Origin: Thermomonospora echinospora
GTDB taxonomy: Bacteria > Actinomycetota > Actinomycetes > Streptosporangiales > Streptosporangiaceae
Assembly: GCF_900108175.1 (NCBI RefSeq)
Contig: NZ_FNVO01000025.1
Coordinates: forward strand, 1 to 64,000
Direction: 5' to 3'
DNA: 64,000 nt
Positions within the stretch are counted from its first letter, which is position 1. Each line of letters starts with the position of its first letter. Of this stretch, positions 23,178 to 31,511 are shown piece after piece. A program made the translations under genes and the position numbers. The notes under the pieces were generated by a model, which searched no databases, was not told the origin of the DNA, and saw only the letters and a list, made by a program, of their open reading frames with translations.

Positions 23178-24794
23178 TCAGCCCTCGCCGCGCAGCCGCT
23201 CGCGGAGCACGAATTTCTGGATCTTGCCGGAGGGGGTCTTGGGCAGGGCGTCGATGAACTCCAGCCGCTCGGGCCAGTACTGCTTGGCCATCCCCAGCCC
23301 GGCCAGGTGCGCCTGGAGGTCGGCGAGGCTCGGCCGGGGTCCCCGGCAGACGAGCACCGCACAGGCCCGCTCGCCGAGCCGCTCGTCGGGGTAGCCGACC
23401 ACCGCGACGTCCCGGACGGCCGCGTGGCGCAGCAGGGCCGCCTCCACCTCCACGACCGGGATCTTCTCCGCGCCGCGGGAGATGAGGTCCTTGACCCGCC
23501 CGGCAATGCGGATGCCGCCGTACCCGTCGCCGCGCGCGAGGTCGCCGGTGTCGAACCACCCGTCGGGCGTCAGCGACGCCGCGTACACCTCGGGCCGGCG
23601 GAAGTAGCCGAGGCACTGGCTCGCCCCGCGGACCTGGAGCGCCCCGACAGCGCCCCCGCCGTCTCCTACGATGCGCACCTCCATCCCCGGGACGGGGGTG
23701 CCGTCGCTCTCGGCCGCCCGCATCGGCGGGTCCTCCGGACGGGTGATCGTCACGCAGCCGTTCTCCGTCATGCCCCACAGCGCGTACAGGCGGCAGCCGA
23801 GGACGTCCCCGGCCTGCTCGACCACCACCGGCGGGATCGGCGCGCTGCCCGTGGCGAACACGGTGAGCCGGGACAGGTCGCGCGGCGCGCGGCGCTGCGC
23901 CTCGATGAGGTCGGCGAGGAACGTCGGCGCGCCCATGAAGAAGCTGACGCGCTCCTCCTCCAGGATCCGCAGCATCGCGTCCGCGTCCCAGGAGTCGACC
24001 TGCACGGACGTCGCCCCGAGCAGCAGCGGCATGAGGAAGTTCCAGGTGAAGCCGGCCTGGTGGGTGGTCGGCGAGCCCATCGCCGTCACCGCGTCGCCGG
24101 TGAGGTGCAGGACGTCGGCCTGCGCCCGGTTCATCGCGTACAGGGTGTTGTGCGAGTGCACGACCCCCTTCGGCTCACCCGTCGTCCCCGACGTGAAGAT
24201 CACCTGGAAGGCGTCGTCCGGTCCCGCCGCCGCGTCCGCCGGCACCGGCGCCCAGTCCCCGCCGAGCAGGTCGCGGTCGAAGTCCAGCACGCCGGGCCCG
24301 CCGCCCGCGGGGGCGTCGAGCAGCACCCGGTGCCGCAGCCCCGGCAGGTCGGCGGCGATCTCGGCCACCATGTCCCCGTAGGAGAAGCCGCGCCACTCGG
24401 CCGCCGCGACGTAGACGGGGCTGCCGGTCAGCCGCAGCGCGAACTCCACCTCCCGGCGGCGCATGATCGGCACGATCGGGCCGATCGCGGCGCCGATCCG
24501 CGCGCACGCCAGGGCGAGTGCGACGAACCGCCAGCCGTTGGGGAGCTGGGCGGCGACCACGTCGCCGCGGCGCACCCCGAGCCCGGCGAGGCCGGCGGCG
24601 AGCCGTTCGACGGTGTCCGCCAACTCGGCCCACGTCAGCGTCTCGCGGGGGGCGCCGTCCACCCGCCGGCTGACGAGCGCGGTCCCGTCGGGGGTCGCCT
24701 CGGCCGCCCGGCGCAGGTCGTCCAGGAAGGTGTCGTCGCGCCACCAGCCGGAGGCGCGCCAGGTGTCGGCATCTGCTGTCGGAAGGGTCGGCAT
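23178..24794 (-). CDS. AMP-dependent acyl-CoA ligase
   Basis: 538 residues, ANL superfamily. The P-loop-like motif reads VIFTSGTTGEPKGVVHSHNT, then the A5-type motif LYALWGMTENGC, GWFDTGDLARGDGYGGIRIAGRVKDLISRGAEKIPVVEVE and a final PKTPSGKIQKFVLRE with the adenylation Lys. It is therefore complete and probably active. It resembles medium-chain or cyclohexanecarboxylate-type ligases, but the acid cannot be predicted. It is divergent from the shell-protein gene (204 bases apart) and upstream of the acyl-CoA dehydrogenase. Confidence 0.9.
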   Translation of the reverse strand: MPTLPTADADTWRASGWWRDDTFLDDLRRAAEATPDGTALVSRRVDGAPRETLTWAELADTVERLAAGLAGLGVRRGDVVAAQLPNGWRFVALALACARIGAAIGPIVPIMRRREVEFALRLTGSPVYVAAAEWRGFSYGDMVAEIAADLPGLRHRVLLDAPAGGGPGVLDFDRDLLGGDWAPVPADAAAGPDDAFQVIFTSGTTGEPKGVVHSHNTLYAMNRAQADVLHLTGDAVTAMGSPTTHQAGFTWNFLMPLLLGATSVQVDSWDADAMLRILEEERVSFFMGAPTFLADLIEAQRRAPRDLSRLTVFATGSAPIPPVVVEQAGDVLGCRLYALWGMTENGCVTITRPEDPPMRAAESDGTPVPGMEVRIVGDGGGAVGALQVRGASQCLGYFRRPEVYAASLTPDGWFDTGDLARGDGYGGIRIAGRVKDLISRGAEKIPVVEVEAALLRHAAVRDVAVVGYPDERLGERACAVLVCRGPRPSLADLQAHLAGLGMAKQYWPERLEFIDALPKTPSGKIQKFVLRERLRGEG

Positions 24795-24998
24795 GCCCGC
24801 ATCCTGCGAGGCGGTCCGGCGGCGCGGAAACCTCCCGGCGTCGACAACATGTGGACACCCGCGCGGGCCCGCGTAGTGCCACCATGGACGCGGGCCTCAA
24901 CGCCACGTCGAGGCTCGTCCTCCCCGTGTGGATGTGCGGAGGCCCACGGTGTCCTTAGCTGAGATCGGCTTGAGCTGAACCCGGCAGAAGGGACACGC

Positions 24999-25874
24999 AT
25001 GTCCATCGACCACGCAGCGCAGCGCGTCGCGCTGGCGGACCCCGCCCTCGGCCGCCGCACCCCCGGCGAGGAGTTCGCCTGGGCCGTGGCGGGCGCCCCG
25101 CAGGGCACCGACGTCGTCGTGCCGTTCCGGGTCGCGCTTCCCCAGTCGTTCCCGCTGTTCGCCACCCGCCCCCGCTACGCGGTGCGCCACCTGCTGAAGA
25201 CGGCCACGGTGCCCGACCGCGCCGTCCCCTACGTTCACGAGGCGCCGCAGGCCGGCCCCGCGCACGCGGGCACCACCTACGCGACCGTGCCGGAGTCGGG
25301 CTTCACCTCCTCCGTCCGGTCCGCCGGCCTGACCGACCTCAGCGTCACCGTCCCGCTGCCCAAGGGCCTGGTGGACGAGCCGTCCCTGCTGGCGGCCTTC
25401 ATCGACTACCGGGTGCTGGTGCGCCTGTCGGCGGTGGAGAACGACGCGCTCCTGCACGGGACGCCGGACGGTGTCATCGAGGGGCTGCTGACGCTCCCGC
25501 AGGCGCGCCGGGGCCCGCTCGCCGGAGACCTCGGCGACGTGCTGACCGCGGCCGCCGCCGAGGTGGAGACCACCGGCGGCTCCTGCGACGGCATCGTCGT
25601 CCACCCCGCCGTCTACTGGCGGCTCGTCCGCGCGGGACTGCTCGGCCTGCTCAACGCGGCCGGGATCATGGTGTCCCGCACGCGGATGATCGCCGAGGGC
25701 CAGGTGCTGCTGGGCGACTTCAAGGCCGCCGTCACCCTGCTCGACCCGGGCGTCGGGTCGCTCGTCCTGCACCGGGGCGCCGGCCCGGACGGCACCGACA
25801 CCGTGGAGGCGCGCACCCGCAGCGGCCTCGCCCTGCACCTGCCCCAGCACTTCCTCCTGCTGTCCGATGACTGA
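24999..25874 (+). CDS. HK97-fold shell protein: natural-product-type (Family 3-like) encapsulin
   Basis: 291 residues from ATG 24999 (AGAAGGGA upstream). The fold is read from motif order. An N-arm and E-loop region fill residues 1-120. The P-domain spine helix is LLAAFIDYRVLVRLSAVENDALLHGTP (about 130-157) followed by VIEGLL. The A-domain has DGIVVHPAVYWRLVRAG (about 195-210), GIMVSRTRMIAEGQVLLGDFKAAVTLLD (about 224-250) and a final strand ending FLLLSDD. This is the pattern of phage capsids and encapsulins, but no portal, protease, terminase or tail gene is nearby. The last 8 bases overlap the sulfotransferase start. Shell genes inside actinobacterial biosynthetic clusters with sulfotransferase, SDR and carrier-protein genes are the published Family 3 context; a capsule around part of this pathway is inference. 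Confidence 0.85.
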   Translation: MSIDHAAQRVALADPALGRRTPGEEFAWAVAGAPQGTDVVVPFRVALPQSFPLFATRPRYAVRHLLKTATVPDRAVPYVHEAPQAGPAHAGTTYATVPESGFTSSVRSAGLTDLSVTVPLPKGLVDEPSLLAAFIDYRVLVRLSAVENDALLHGTPDGVIEGLLTLPQARRGPLAGDLGDVLTAAAAEVETTGGSCDGIVVHPAVYWRLVRAGLLGLLNAAGIMVSRTRMIAEGQVLLGDFKAAVTLLDPGVGSLVLHRGAGPDGTDTVEARTRSGLALHLPQHFLLLSDD

Positions 25875-26778
25875 CGCGCCCGTCCGCGTCCTGTACATCA
25901 CGGGATGGCTGCGGACGGGCAGCACCCTGCTCGGCAACGTCCTCAACGAACTGCCCGGGGTGTTCCACGCCGGCGAGCTGCACTACCTGTGGCGCAACGG
26001 CGTCCTGCGGACCGGCACCAACACGCTGTGCGGATGTGGCGAGGACCTGGACGGTTGTCCCCTCTGGGCGGCCGTCCTCGCCGAGCAGGACCCCGGCGAG
26101 GCCCGGCGCATGGAGTCCTGGCAGCAGGCCCTGTTCCGCACCCGCCACACCCGGCGCCGCCTGGCCGAGGCCCGAGGCGACCGGGCCCCGGCCCCCGGCG
26201 TGCGCGAAGCCCTCGACCGGATGGCCGGCCTTTACGCGACCGTCGCCCGGCACAGCGGGGCCCGCACCATCGTGGACGGCTCGAAGTACCCGGCCGAGCC
26301 CGCCGCGCTGCTGGGCCGCCCGGACCTCGATCTGCGGATCGTCCATCTCGTCCGCGACCCCCGGGCCATCGCGTACTCCTACCGCAAGAGCAAGGACTAC
26401 ATCGACCCGCGCACACCGGTCGACAGCACCCGACACTGGGTCGCCGCGAACGTCGCATCCGAGCTGGCGGGGCGCGCCGCCGCGGGCCGCTACCTGCGCG
26501 TCCGCCACGAGGACCTGGCCGCCGATCCGGCCGCGACGATCGCCCGGGTGATGGCGTTCGCTGGGCTGCCGGGCGACCCGCCCGTGGCCGCCGACGGGAC
26601 CGCCGTCCTCGGCGCGAACCACACCGTCACCGGCAACCCCGACCGGCTGCGGCGGGGCCCGGTCGCGATCCGGCCGGACGGCGCCTGGCGGGAGGGGCTG
26701 GCACCGGCCGACGCGGCGGTCGCCACCGTCCTCGCGGCCCCGCTGCTGCACCGCTACCACTACCCGCTGCGGCCCTGA
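25867..26778 (+). CDS. PAPS-dependent sulfotransferase
   Basis: Transfers sulfate from PAPS to a hydroxyl or amine. 303 residues: 5'-phosphosulfate-binding loop LYITGWLRTGSTLLGNVL at the N terminus and the 3'-phosphate motif IVHLVRDPRAIAYSYRKSKDY near residues 155-180. RVRHEDLAADPAATIARVMAFAGL follows, and the C terminus is LLHRYHYPL. It overlaps the shell-protein gene by 8 bases (ATGACTGA), so co-translation is likely and it is a prime cargo candidate. Two CxC/C positions (CGCGEDLDGCPLW) in a surface segment are unusual. In vazabitide/azinomycin-type pathways a sulfate group is the leaving group for aziridine formation; that role is suggested here only by the company it keeps. Confidence 0.92.
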   Translation: MTDAPVRVLYITGWLRTGSTLLGNVLNELPGVFHAGELHYLWRNGVLRTGTNTLCGCGEDLDGCPLWAAVLAEQDPGEARRMESWQQALFRTRHTRRRLAEARGDRAPAPGVREALDRMAGLYATVARHSGARTIVDGSKYPAEPAALLGRPDLDLRIVHLVRDPRAIAYSYRKSKDYIDPRTPVDSTRHWVAANVASELAGRAAAGRYLRVRHEDLAADPAATIARVMAFAGLPGDPPVAADGTAVLGANHTVTGNPDRLRRGPVAIRPDGAWREGLAPADAAVATVLAAPLLHRYHYPLRP

Positions 26779-26834
26779 CGGCGGGCCGCCGGACACACCG
26801 ACGACGGCGCGCGGCGCGCCGGGGAGGAGACGCG

Positions 26835-27605
26835 ATGGACCTCGGACTCACCGGGCGGGTCGCCCTGGTGGCGGCGGCGAGCAGCGGGCTCGGGCTCGCC
26901 GTCGCCCGCACCTTCGCCGCGGAGGGCGCGCACGTGGCGATCTGCGCCCGCGACCCGGAGCGGCTCGCCCGCGCGCACGCCGAGATCGACGCCTGCGGCC
27001 CCGGCCGGGTGCTCAGCACCTCGGTCGACCTCACCGACGACGACGCGGCCGGCGCCTGGGTGCGGGACACCGCCGCCGAGATGGGCGCGCTGCACATCGT
27101 GGTGACCAACTCCGGCGGCGTGCCGCACGGCCCGGTCGACGCCTTCGACACCGCCGTCTACCGGGAGGCGCTCACCGGCAACACCATCCCGCACGTCGCC
27201 GTGGCGCTCGCGGCCCTGCCGTTCCTCACCGAGGCGGGCTGGGGCCGCATCCTGATGATCACCTCGGAGGCGGTGCGGCAGCCGCTCGGCGCCACCGGCC
27301 TGTCGGCGGTGGCGCGGCTCGGCGTGCTCGGCTTCGCCAAGGGGCTGGTGGACTCCCTCGGGGCGCGGGGCGTCACGGTGAACGTGCTCGCGCCCGGCTT
27401 CCACCGCACCAAGGCCCTGGACGAGCAGTTCGGTGAGGACGTCGAGCAGGCCGTCGCGGAGGTCGCCAAGGGGCTGCCGCTCGGCCGGGTCGGGCGCGCC
27501 GAGGACTTCGGCGCGCTCGTGGCGTTCCTCGCCAGCGAGCAGGCGTCCTTCGTCACCGGGACGGTGCTGCTCGTCGACGGCGGCAACACCCGCGGGCTCG
27601 GTTGA
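26835..27605 (+). CDS. Short-chain dehydrogenase/reductase with atypical active site
   Basis: 256 residues from ATG 26835 (GGGGAGGAG six bases upstream). Rossmann start GRVALVAAASSGLGLAVARTFAAEGAHVAICARD (TGxxxGxG replaced by AAASSGLG), then TNSGGVPHGP in place of NNAG. Around the active site, ITSEAVRQPLGATGLSAVARLGVLGFAKGL keeps the Ser and Lys, but the canonical Tyr of YxxxK is absent (SAVARLG). C-terminal FVTGTVLLVDGG is standard. A known SDR subgroup with an LSxxxR-type active site looks similar, so it may still be catalytic by another route. The stop shares one base with the MFS start. Confidence 0.88.
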   Translation: MDLGLTGRVALVAAASSGLGLAVARTFAAEGAHVAICARDPERLARAHAEIDACGPGRVLSTSVDLTDDDAAGAWVRDTAAEMGALHIVVTNSGGVPHGPVDAFDTAVYREALTGNTIPHVAVALAALPFLTEAGWGRILMITSEAVRQPLGATGLSAVARLGVLGFAKGLVDSLGARGVTVNVLAPGFHRTKALDEQFGEDVEQAVAEVAKGLPLGRVGRAEDFGALVAFLASEQASFVTGTVLLVDGGNTRGLG

Positions 27606-28816
27606 TGGAGCACCCGTCCCGCGACGCGCCTCCCACCGCGCCCTCCGGCGCGCCGCCCCGCACCGTCGCGGAGGACGCCCCGCAGGTCGCCTGGTGGAAG
27701 GTGTTCGCCGGGCTGCTCATCGCCCTGTTCACCACCTTCACCGCCTTCGGCGCCGTGGTGCCGGTGCTGCCGCGGCTCGTGGTCGGCGAGTACGGCGGTT
27801 CTCCGCTCGCCGTCGGCGCCCTGTTCACCTGCACCGCCGTGGTCGCGCTGCTCGGCCGCCCCTACGGCGGGCAGGTCGCGCAGCGGTTCGGCTGCCGCCG
27901 GGTGATGGCGGCGGGCGCGGGCATCGCCGTGGTGGTCGGCGTCCTCTACACGCTGCCTCTCGGCCTGTCCGGCCTGTTCGCCGCGCGCCTGGTGATGGGG
28001 GTCGGGGAGGCGCTGCTGTTCACCGCCGGCTCGGTGTGGACGGTGCACCTCGCGCCCGAGCACCGCCGCGGCCAGGTCGTCGGCTGGTACGGCCTGGCGA
28101 TGTGGAGCGGCCTGTCGGCCGGTCCCGCCCTCGGCGAGCTGCTCTACCGGACCGGCTCCTACACCGCCGTGTGGGTCGCCACGGTGGCCCTGCCGGTCGT
28201 GGCGCTGCTGGTGCTGTCCCGGCTGCCGGGTGATCCCGACACCGGCGCGGCCGTGTCCCGCCGCCTGCTGCCGCCCGCCGCGATCCTGCCCGGCCTGTCG
28301 CTCGGCGCGGGCGCGTTCGGGTACGCCGTGCTCGTCGGCTTCGGCGCCCTGGCACTGGCCGACCGCGGCATCCCGAACGGGCCGGTGCTGCTCAGCGTCT
28401 TCAGCGCCGCGTACGTGGGCGTGCGGCTGCTGGCCGGACGGCTGCCCGACCGGGTCGGCCCGGTCGCGGTGATCACGGTGTCCAGCGTGTGCGAGGCGGT
28501 GGGGTTGCTGCTCATCGGCTTCGGGCCGTCATGGTGGATCACCGCGCTCGGCGCGCTCGTCGCGGGCGGCGGGTTCACCCTGCTCTACCCGTCGCTGGCG
28601 CTCATCACGATCGACCGCGCCCCCGAATCGGAGCGGGGCGCCGCGCTCGGCGCCGTCAGCTCCTTCCTGGACCTGTCCGTCGGCATCGCGGGCCTTGTCG
28701 GCGGCGCCGTCGCCGAGCTGAGCTACCCTGCGACGTTCGCGCTGGCCGCCGTGCTGGTGCTGGGTTCGCTGCCGCTCGCGCCGCTGGCCGCCCGCGGCGC
28801 TAGGAAGGGGAGCTGA
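27605..28816 (+). CDS. MFS exporter
   Basis: 403 residues from ATG 27605, coupled to the SDR gene (TGATG). Twelve hydrophobic segments are discernible, beginning VFAGLLIALFTTFTAFGAVVPVLPRLV. The loop 2-3 motif is LLGRPYGGQVAQRFGCRRVM and the second half starts near LGAGAFGYAVLVGFGALALADRG. Its predicted job is export of the cluster product or self-resistance. The first 35 residues are a cytoplasmic Pro/Ala tail. The last 17 bases overlap the convergent M20 hydrolase gene. Confidence 0.88.
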   Translation: MEHPSRDAPPTAPSGAPPRTVAEDAPQVAWWKVFAGLLIALFTTFTAFGAVVPVLPRLVVGEYGGSPLAVGALFTCTAVVALLGRPYGGQVAQRFGCRRVMAAGAGIAVVVGVLYTLPLGLSGLFAARLVMGVGEALLFTAGSVWTVHLAPEHRRGQVVGWYGLAMWSGLSAGPALGELLYRTGSYTAVWVATVALPVVALLVLSRLPGDPDTGAAVSRRLLPPAAILPGLSLGAGAFGYAVLVGFGALALADRGIPNGPVLLSVFSAAYVGVRLLAGRLPDRVGPVAVITVSSVCEAVGLLLIGFGPSWWITALGALVAGGGFTLLYPSLALITIDRAPESERGAALGAVSSFLDLSVGIAGLVGGAVAELSYPATFALAAVLVLGSLPLAPLAARGARKGS

Positions 28817-30239
28817 GCCAGTCCCGGACGGCCGCCGCCAGCACCGTCCGGGCGTGCCGGTACTCGGTGGCGTCGAGCCGCTCGTGCGGGGTGTGGTCGA
28901 GGCGGGCGTCGCCGGGCCCGTAGGCGACCATCGGGACGCCCTCCCACGTCGTGGCGAGGGTGTTCATGTCGCTGCTGCCCTTCTTCGCCAGGTGCCGGGG
29001 CGTGCTCCCGGCGGCCCGCAGCGCCCGGGTGAACGCGCGTACCAGGCCGGACGAACGCGGCGTCGCCACGCCCGGCGTGCAGCGCTGGAACCCGACGGTC
29101 ACCGGGGCCGGCACGGCCGCGCGGACGGCGGCGCGCAGGTCGGCGGTGGCGACGCCCGGCGGCACCCGCACGTCGATCACCGCGTCCCCGGCCTGCACGT
29201 CGCCGTGGTTGCGGGCGTCCACGCCGAGCACTGCCACGAGCGCGTCCGGGCTGAGCGCGGCCACCGCGGAGCGGACCGCGGCCGCCGCGTCCACCAGGCG
29301 GTCGGCGGCGGTGCGGACGCCACGCCCGGCGGTGTGCGCGGTGGGCTCGCGGACCGCCAGGAGAATCTTGCACAGGCCGTGGTAGCCGACGGTCAGCGCG
29401 TGCGCCCCGCTCGGCTCGCCGACCACGACCGCGTCGGCGGGGTAGTGGTCGCGGACGTGGAAGGCGCCGCTGGAGGTGACCTCCTCCTGCACCGCCCCGA
29501 CGACCCTGACCTGCGCGCCCTCTGGGACGTCCAGCTCGGCGAGCGTCTGGAGGTAGGCGACCAGGCTGGCCTTGGCGTCCACGCTGCCGCGCCCGGTCAG
29601 GACGTCGCCGTGCCAGCGGGCGGGCCAGCGGTGCGGGACGGTGTCGAGGTGCCCGAGCAGCAGCAGCCGCCGCGGGCCCGTCCCGCGCGTCGCCACCAGG
29701 TTGCCCGCCGCGTCCACCTCCGCGTCGATGCCCTGCCGGGCGCACCAGGCGGCGAGGAACTCGGCCAGGTCCCGTTCGTCGCCGGACACCGAGGAGATCT
29801 GCACGGCCCGCGAGAGCAGTTCGAGGTCGGCGGCGGGCGCCGCGGTCCGCCACAGCCGTGTCCCGGCCGACGGCGACAGCGTGCCCTCGGCGCACACGAC
29901 GACGTCGGCGGCGAGGCCGTCGAGGTCGAGGCCGTCCGCGCCGGGTGCGAGCCGTACGTGGTCGGCGTCGAGGTCGCGGGCGAGGGCCAGCACGTCCGCC
30001 GCGCTCGCCGCCTCCACCGTGACGGCGTCGGCGTGGTCCAGCAGGACACCCAGGGCGCGGGCGTCCTGCCCGGCCAGCACCTCCAGGCCGCGGCCGCGCA
30101 GCGCGTCCACCGCGTTCGGGGGGCCGGCGGCCAGCACCCGGCCGCGCCCGGCGAGCTCGGCGAGGTCGTCCAGCAGGCCGGGGGACGGCGCAGGCGGCAG
30201 CTGCACCACGGTCAACGGGCGGTAGGCGGGCGCGGGCAT
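28800..30239 (-). CDS. M20 (LysK-like) hydrolase with 135-residue N-terminal extension
   Basis: 479 residues; M20 metallopeptidases are usually 350-400. From residue 135 the LysK/ArgE-like fold is complete: LLLLGHLDTVPH, GRGSVDAKASLVAY, GAVQEEVTSSGAF, AVVVGEPSGAHALTVGYHG, and C-terminal KGSSDMNTLA and LDHTPHERLD, so all metal ligands and the catalytic Glu are present. In LysW-type pathways LysK cleaves the finished amino acid from the carrier Glu. Residues 1-130 (RPLTVVQLPPAPSPGLL, VDALRGRGLEVLAGQDARALGVLL, DADHVRLAPGADG) resemble no domain I know; they read like an alpha/beta fold. The gene is divergent from the carrier-protein gene (229 bases apart). Confidence 0.88.
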   Translation of the reverse strand: MPAPAYRPLTVVQLPPAPSPGLLDDLAELAGRGRVLAAGPPNAVDALRGRGLEVLAGQDARALGVLLDHADAVTVEAASAADVLALARDLDADHVRLAPGADGLDLDGLAADVVVCAEGTLSPSAGTRLWRTAAPAADLELLSRAVQISSVSGDERDLAEFLAAWCARQGIDAEVDAAGNLVATRGTGPRRLLLLGHLDTVPHRWPARWHGDVLTGRGSVDAKASLVAYLQTLAELDVPEGAQVRVVGAVQEEVTSSGAFHVRDHYPADAVVVGEPSGAHALTVGYHGLCKILLAVREPTAHTAGRGVRTAADRLVDAAAAVRSAVAALSPDALVAVLGVDARNHGDVQAGDAVIDVRVPPGVATADLRAAVRAAVPAPVTVGFQRCTPGVATPRSSGLVRAFTRALRAAGSTPRHLAKKGSSDMNTLATTWEGVPMVAYGPGDARLDHTPHERLDATEYRHARTVLAAAVRDWLSSPS

Positions 30240-30468
30240 GGAACCCCCTGCTCTTCGTGCGGTCCATCGCTCGGGTCATGCTCACACCCACCCCGCCGGG
30301 TTCCGTCAGCCGCGCGTTGACACCGGCGGCCCGGGGCCGTCCACCCCGCCGGCCCCCCGCGTCCACCTCGATTCGACACCTGGACGACGGCCGGGGCGGC
30401 ACCGCCCTCCCTACGATCGCAGCGCGTCCTGCCCGGACGCCCCGCCTCGAAGGCTCGAAGGGATGCCC

Positions 30469-30633
30469 ATGATCAGATGCCCGGAGTGCGAGGGCGCGGT
30501 GGTCCTCGCCGAGCCGCCCCACCTCAACGAGATCGTCGCGTGCCCCGAGTGCGCCGGCGAGCTGGAGGTCGTCGGCGTGGACCCGGTCGCGCTCGCCCCC
30601 GCGCCGGAGGTCGAGGAGGACTGGGGAGAGTGA
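30469..30633 (+). CDS. lysW: Amino-group carrier protein (LysW-like AmCP)
   Basis: 54 residues. A zinc ribbon is formed by IRCPECEG (Cys4/Cys7) and VACPECAG. An acidic tail ends in EDWGE, the strictly conserved terminus whose last Glu carries the substrate through its gamma-carboxyl. I start at ATG 30469 because AAGGG lies six bases upstream; ATG 30463 would add two residues. It is the first gene of a tightly coupled run (GTGA overlap with the ligase). In lysine/arginine biosynthesis LysW protects the amino group; in vazabitide-type pathways dedicated copies build unusual diamino acids. Here the transketolase and sulfotransferase neighbours argue for the latter. Confidence 0.93.
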   Translation: MIRCPECEGAVVLAEPPHLNEIVACPECAGELEVVGVDPVALAPAPEVEEDWGE

Positions 30634-31511
30634 GCGGTCCCCTGACGGACGGCCCAGTCGTCGTGCTCGCCTCCCGGGTGCGGGCCGAGGAGAAGCGCAT
30701 CCTTGCGGCGCTGCGCCGCCGCGGCGTGGACTGCGCGCACGCGGACACCCGTACGCTGGCGGGCGCGCCGACCGGGTCCGCGGCGGACCGCCCCCTCGTG
30801 CTCAACCGGGAGATCGGGCACGCGCGGGCCGTCTACGCGGGCACCCTGCTGGAGGCCGGGGGCGCCGTCGTCGTGAACTCGGCCGCCGCCACCGAGGTGT
30901 GCGGCGACAAGTGGCGCACGGCGCTCGCCCTCGGGCAGGCGGGCCTGCCCACCCCGCGCACCCACCTCGCACTGACCCCGGAGGCGGCGCTCACCGCGCT
31001 GGACGAGCTCGGCTATCCCGCCGTGGTCAAGCCGCTGGTCGGCTCCTGGGGACGGCTGGTCACCCGGGTCGCCGACCGCGCCATGGCCGCTGCCGTCCTG
31101 GAGCACGTCGCCGCGCTGCCCTCGCCCCGCGCGCACATCGTCCTCGCGCAGGAGCTCGTCGCGGGCGGCCGCAGCATCCGCGTCGTGGTGGTCGGCGGTG
31201 AGGCCCTCGGCGCGACGTGGCACCGGACGGAGGGGTGGCGCGCCAACGTCGCGCGCGGCGCCTCCGCCCAGGCACTCGCGCTCCGGCCCGACCAGGCCAA
31301 GCTCGCGGTACGGGCGGCCGACGCGACCGGCGCCGAGATCGCCGGCGTCGACCTCATCGAGGACGCCGACGGCCGCCCCCGCGTCCTGGAGGTCAACCAC
31401 GGCGTGGAGTTCACCGGCTTCCAAGACGCCACCGGCATCGACGTCGCCGGCCACATCGCCGACCACCTGGTCACGCGGAAGGCGTGCCTGGAAGCGGGCG
31501 GCGATGCCTGA
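30630..31511 (+). CDS. lysX: LysX/RimK-type ATP-grasp ligase (substrate to AmCP)
   Basis: Joins the alpha-amino group of an amino acid (Glu or alpha-aminoadipate in known pathways) to the C-terminal Glu of the carrier protein, with ATP. 293 residues from GTG 30630, overlapping the carrier stop by 4 bases. Seen: VVLASRVRAEEKRILAALRRRG; VNSAAATEVCGDKWRTALALGQAGLPTPRTHLALT; GYPAVVKPLVGSWGRLVTRV (ATP-grasp with the SWGR loop); HIVLAQELVAGGRSIRVVVVGG; NVARGAS; GVDLIEDADGRPRVLEVNHGVEF with Mg ligands. It is complete. Its stop overlaps the reductase start by 8 bases. Substrate choice cannot be fixed by eye. Confidence 0.92.
   Translation: MSGPLTDGPVVVLASRVRAEEKRILAALRRRGVDCAHADTRTLAGAPTGSAADRPLVLNREIGHARAVYAGTLLEAGGAVVVNSAAATEVCGDKWRTALALGQAGLPTPRTHLALTPEAALTALDELGYPAVVKPLVGSWGRLVTRVADRAMAAAVLEHVAALPSPRAHIVLAQELVAGGRSIRVVVVGGEALGATWHRTEGWRANVARGASAQALALRPDQAKLAVRAADATGAEIAGVDLIEDADGRPRVLEVNHGVEFTGFQDATGIDVAGHIADHLVTRKACLEAGGDA

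Noticed and set aside
24958-24979. GCTGAG/GCTGAA pair before the shell gene as a SARP site
   Set aside because: The period is 16 bases, not 11, so it does not match the SARP-type arrays.
24999-25874. Prophage major capsid protein
   Set aside because: The fold is HK97-like, but no terminase, portal, protease, tail or integrase gene is within range, and the gene overlaps a sulfotransferase inside a biosynthetic operon.
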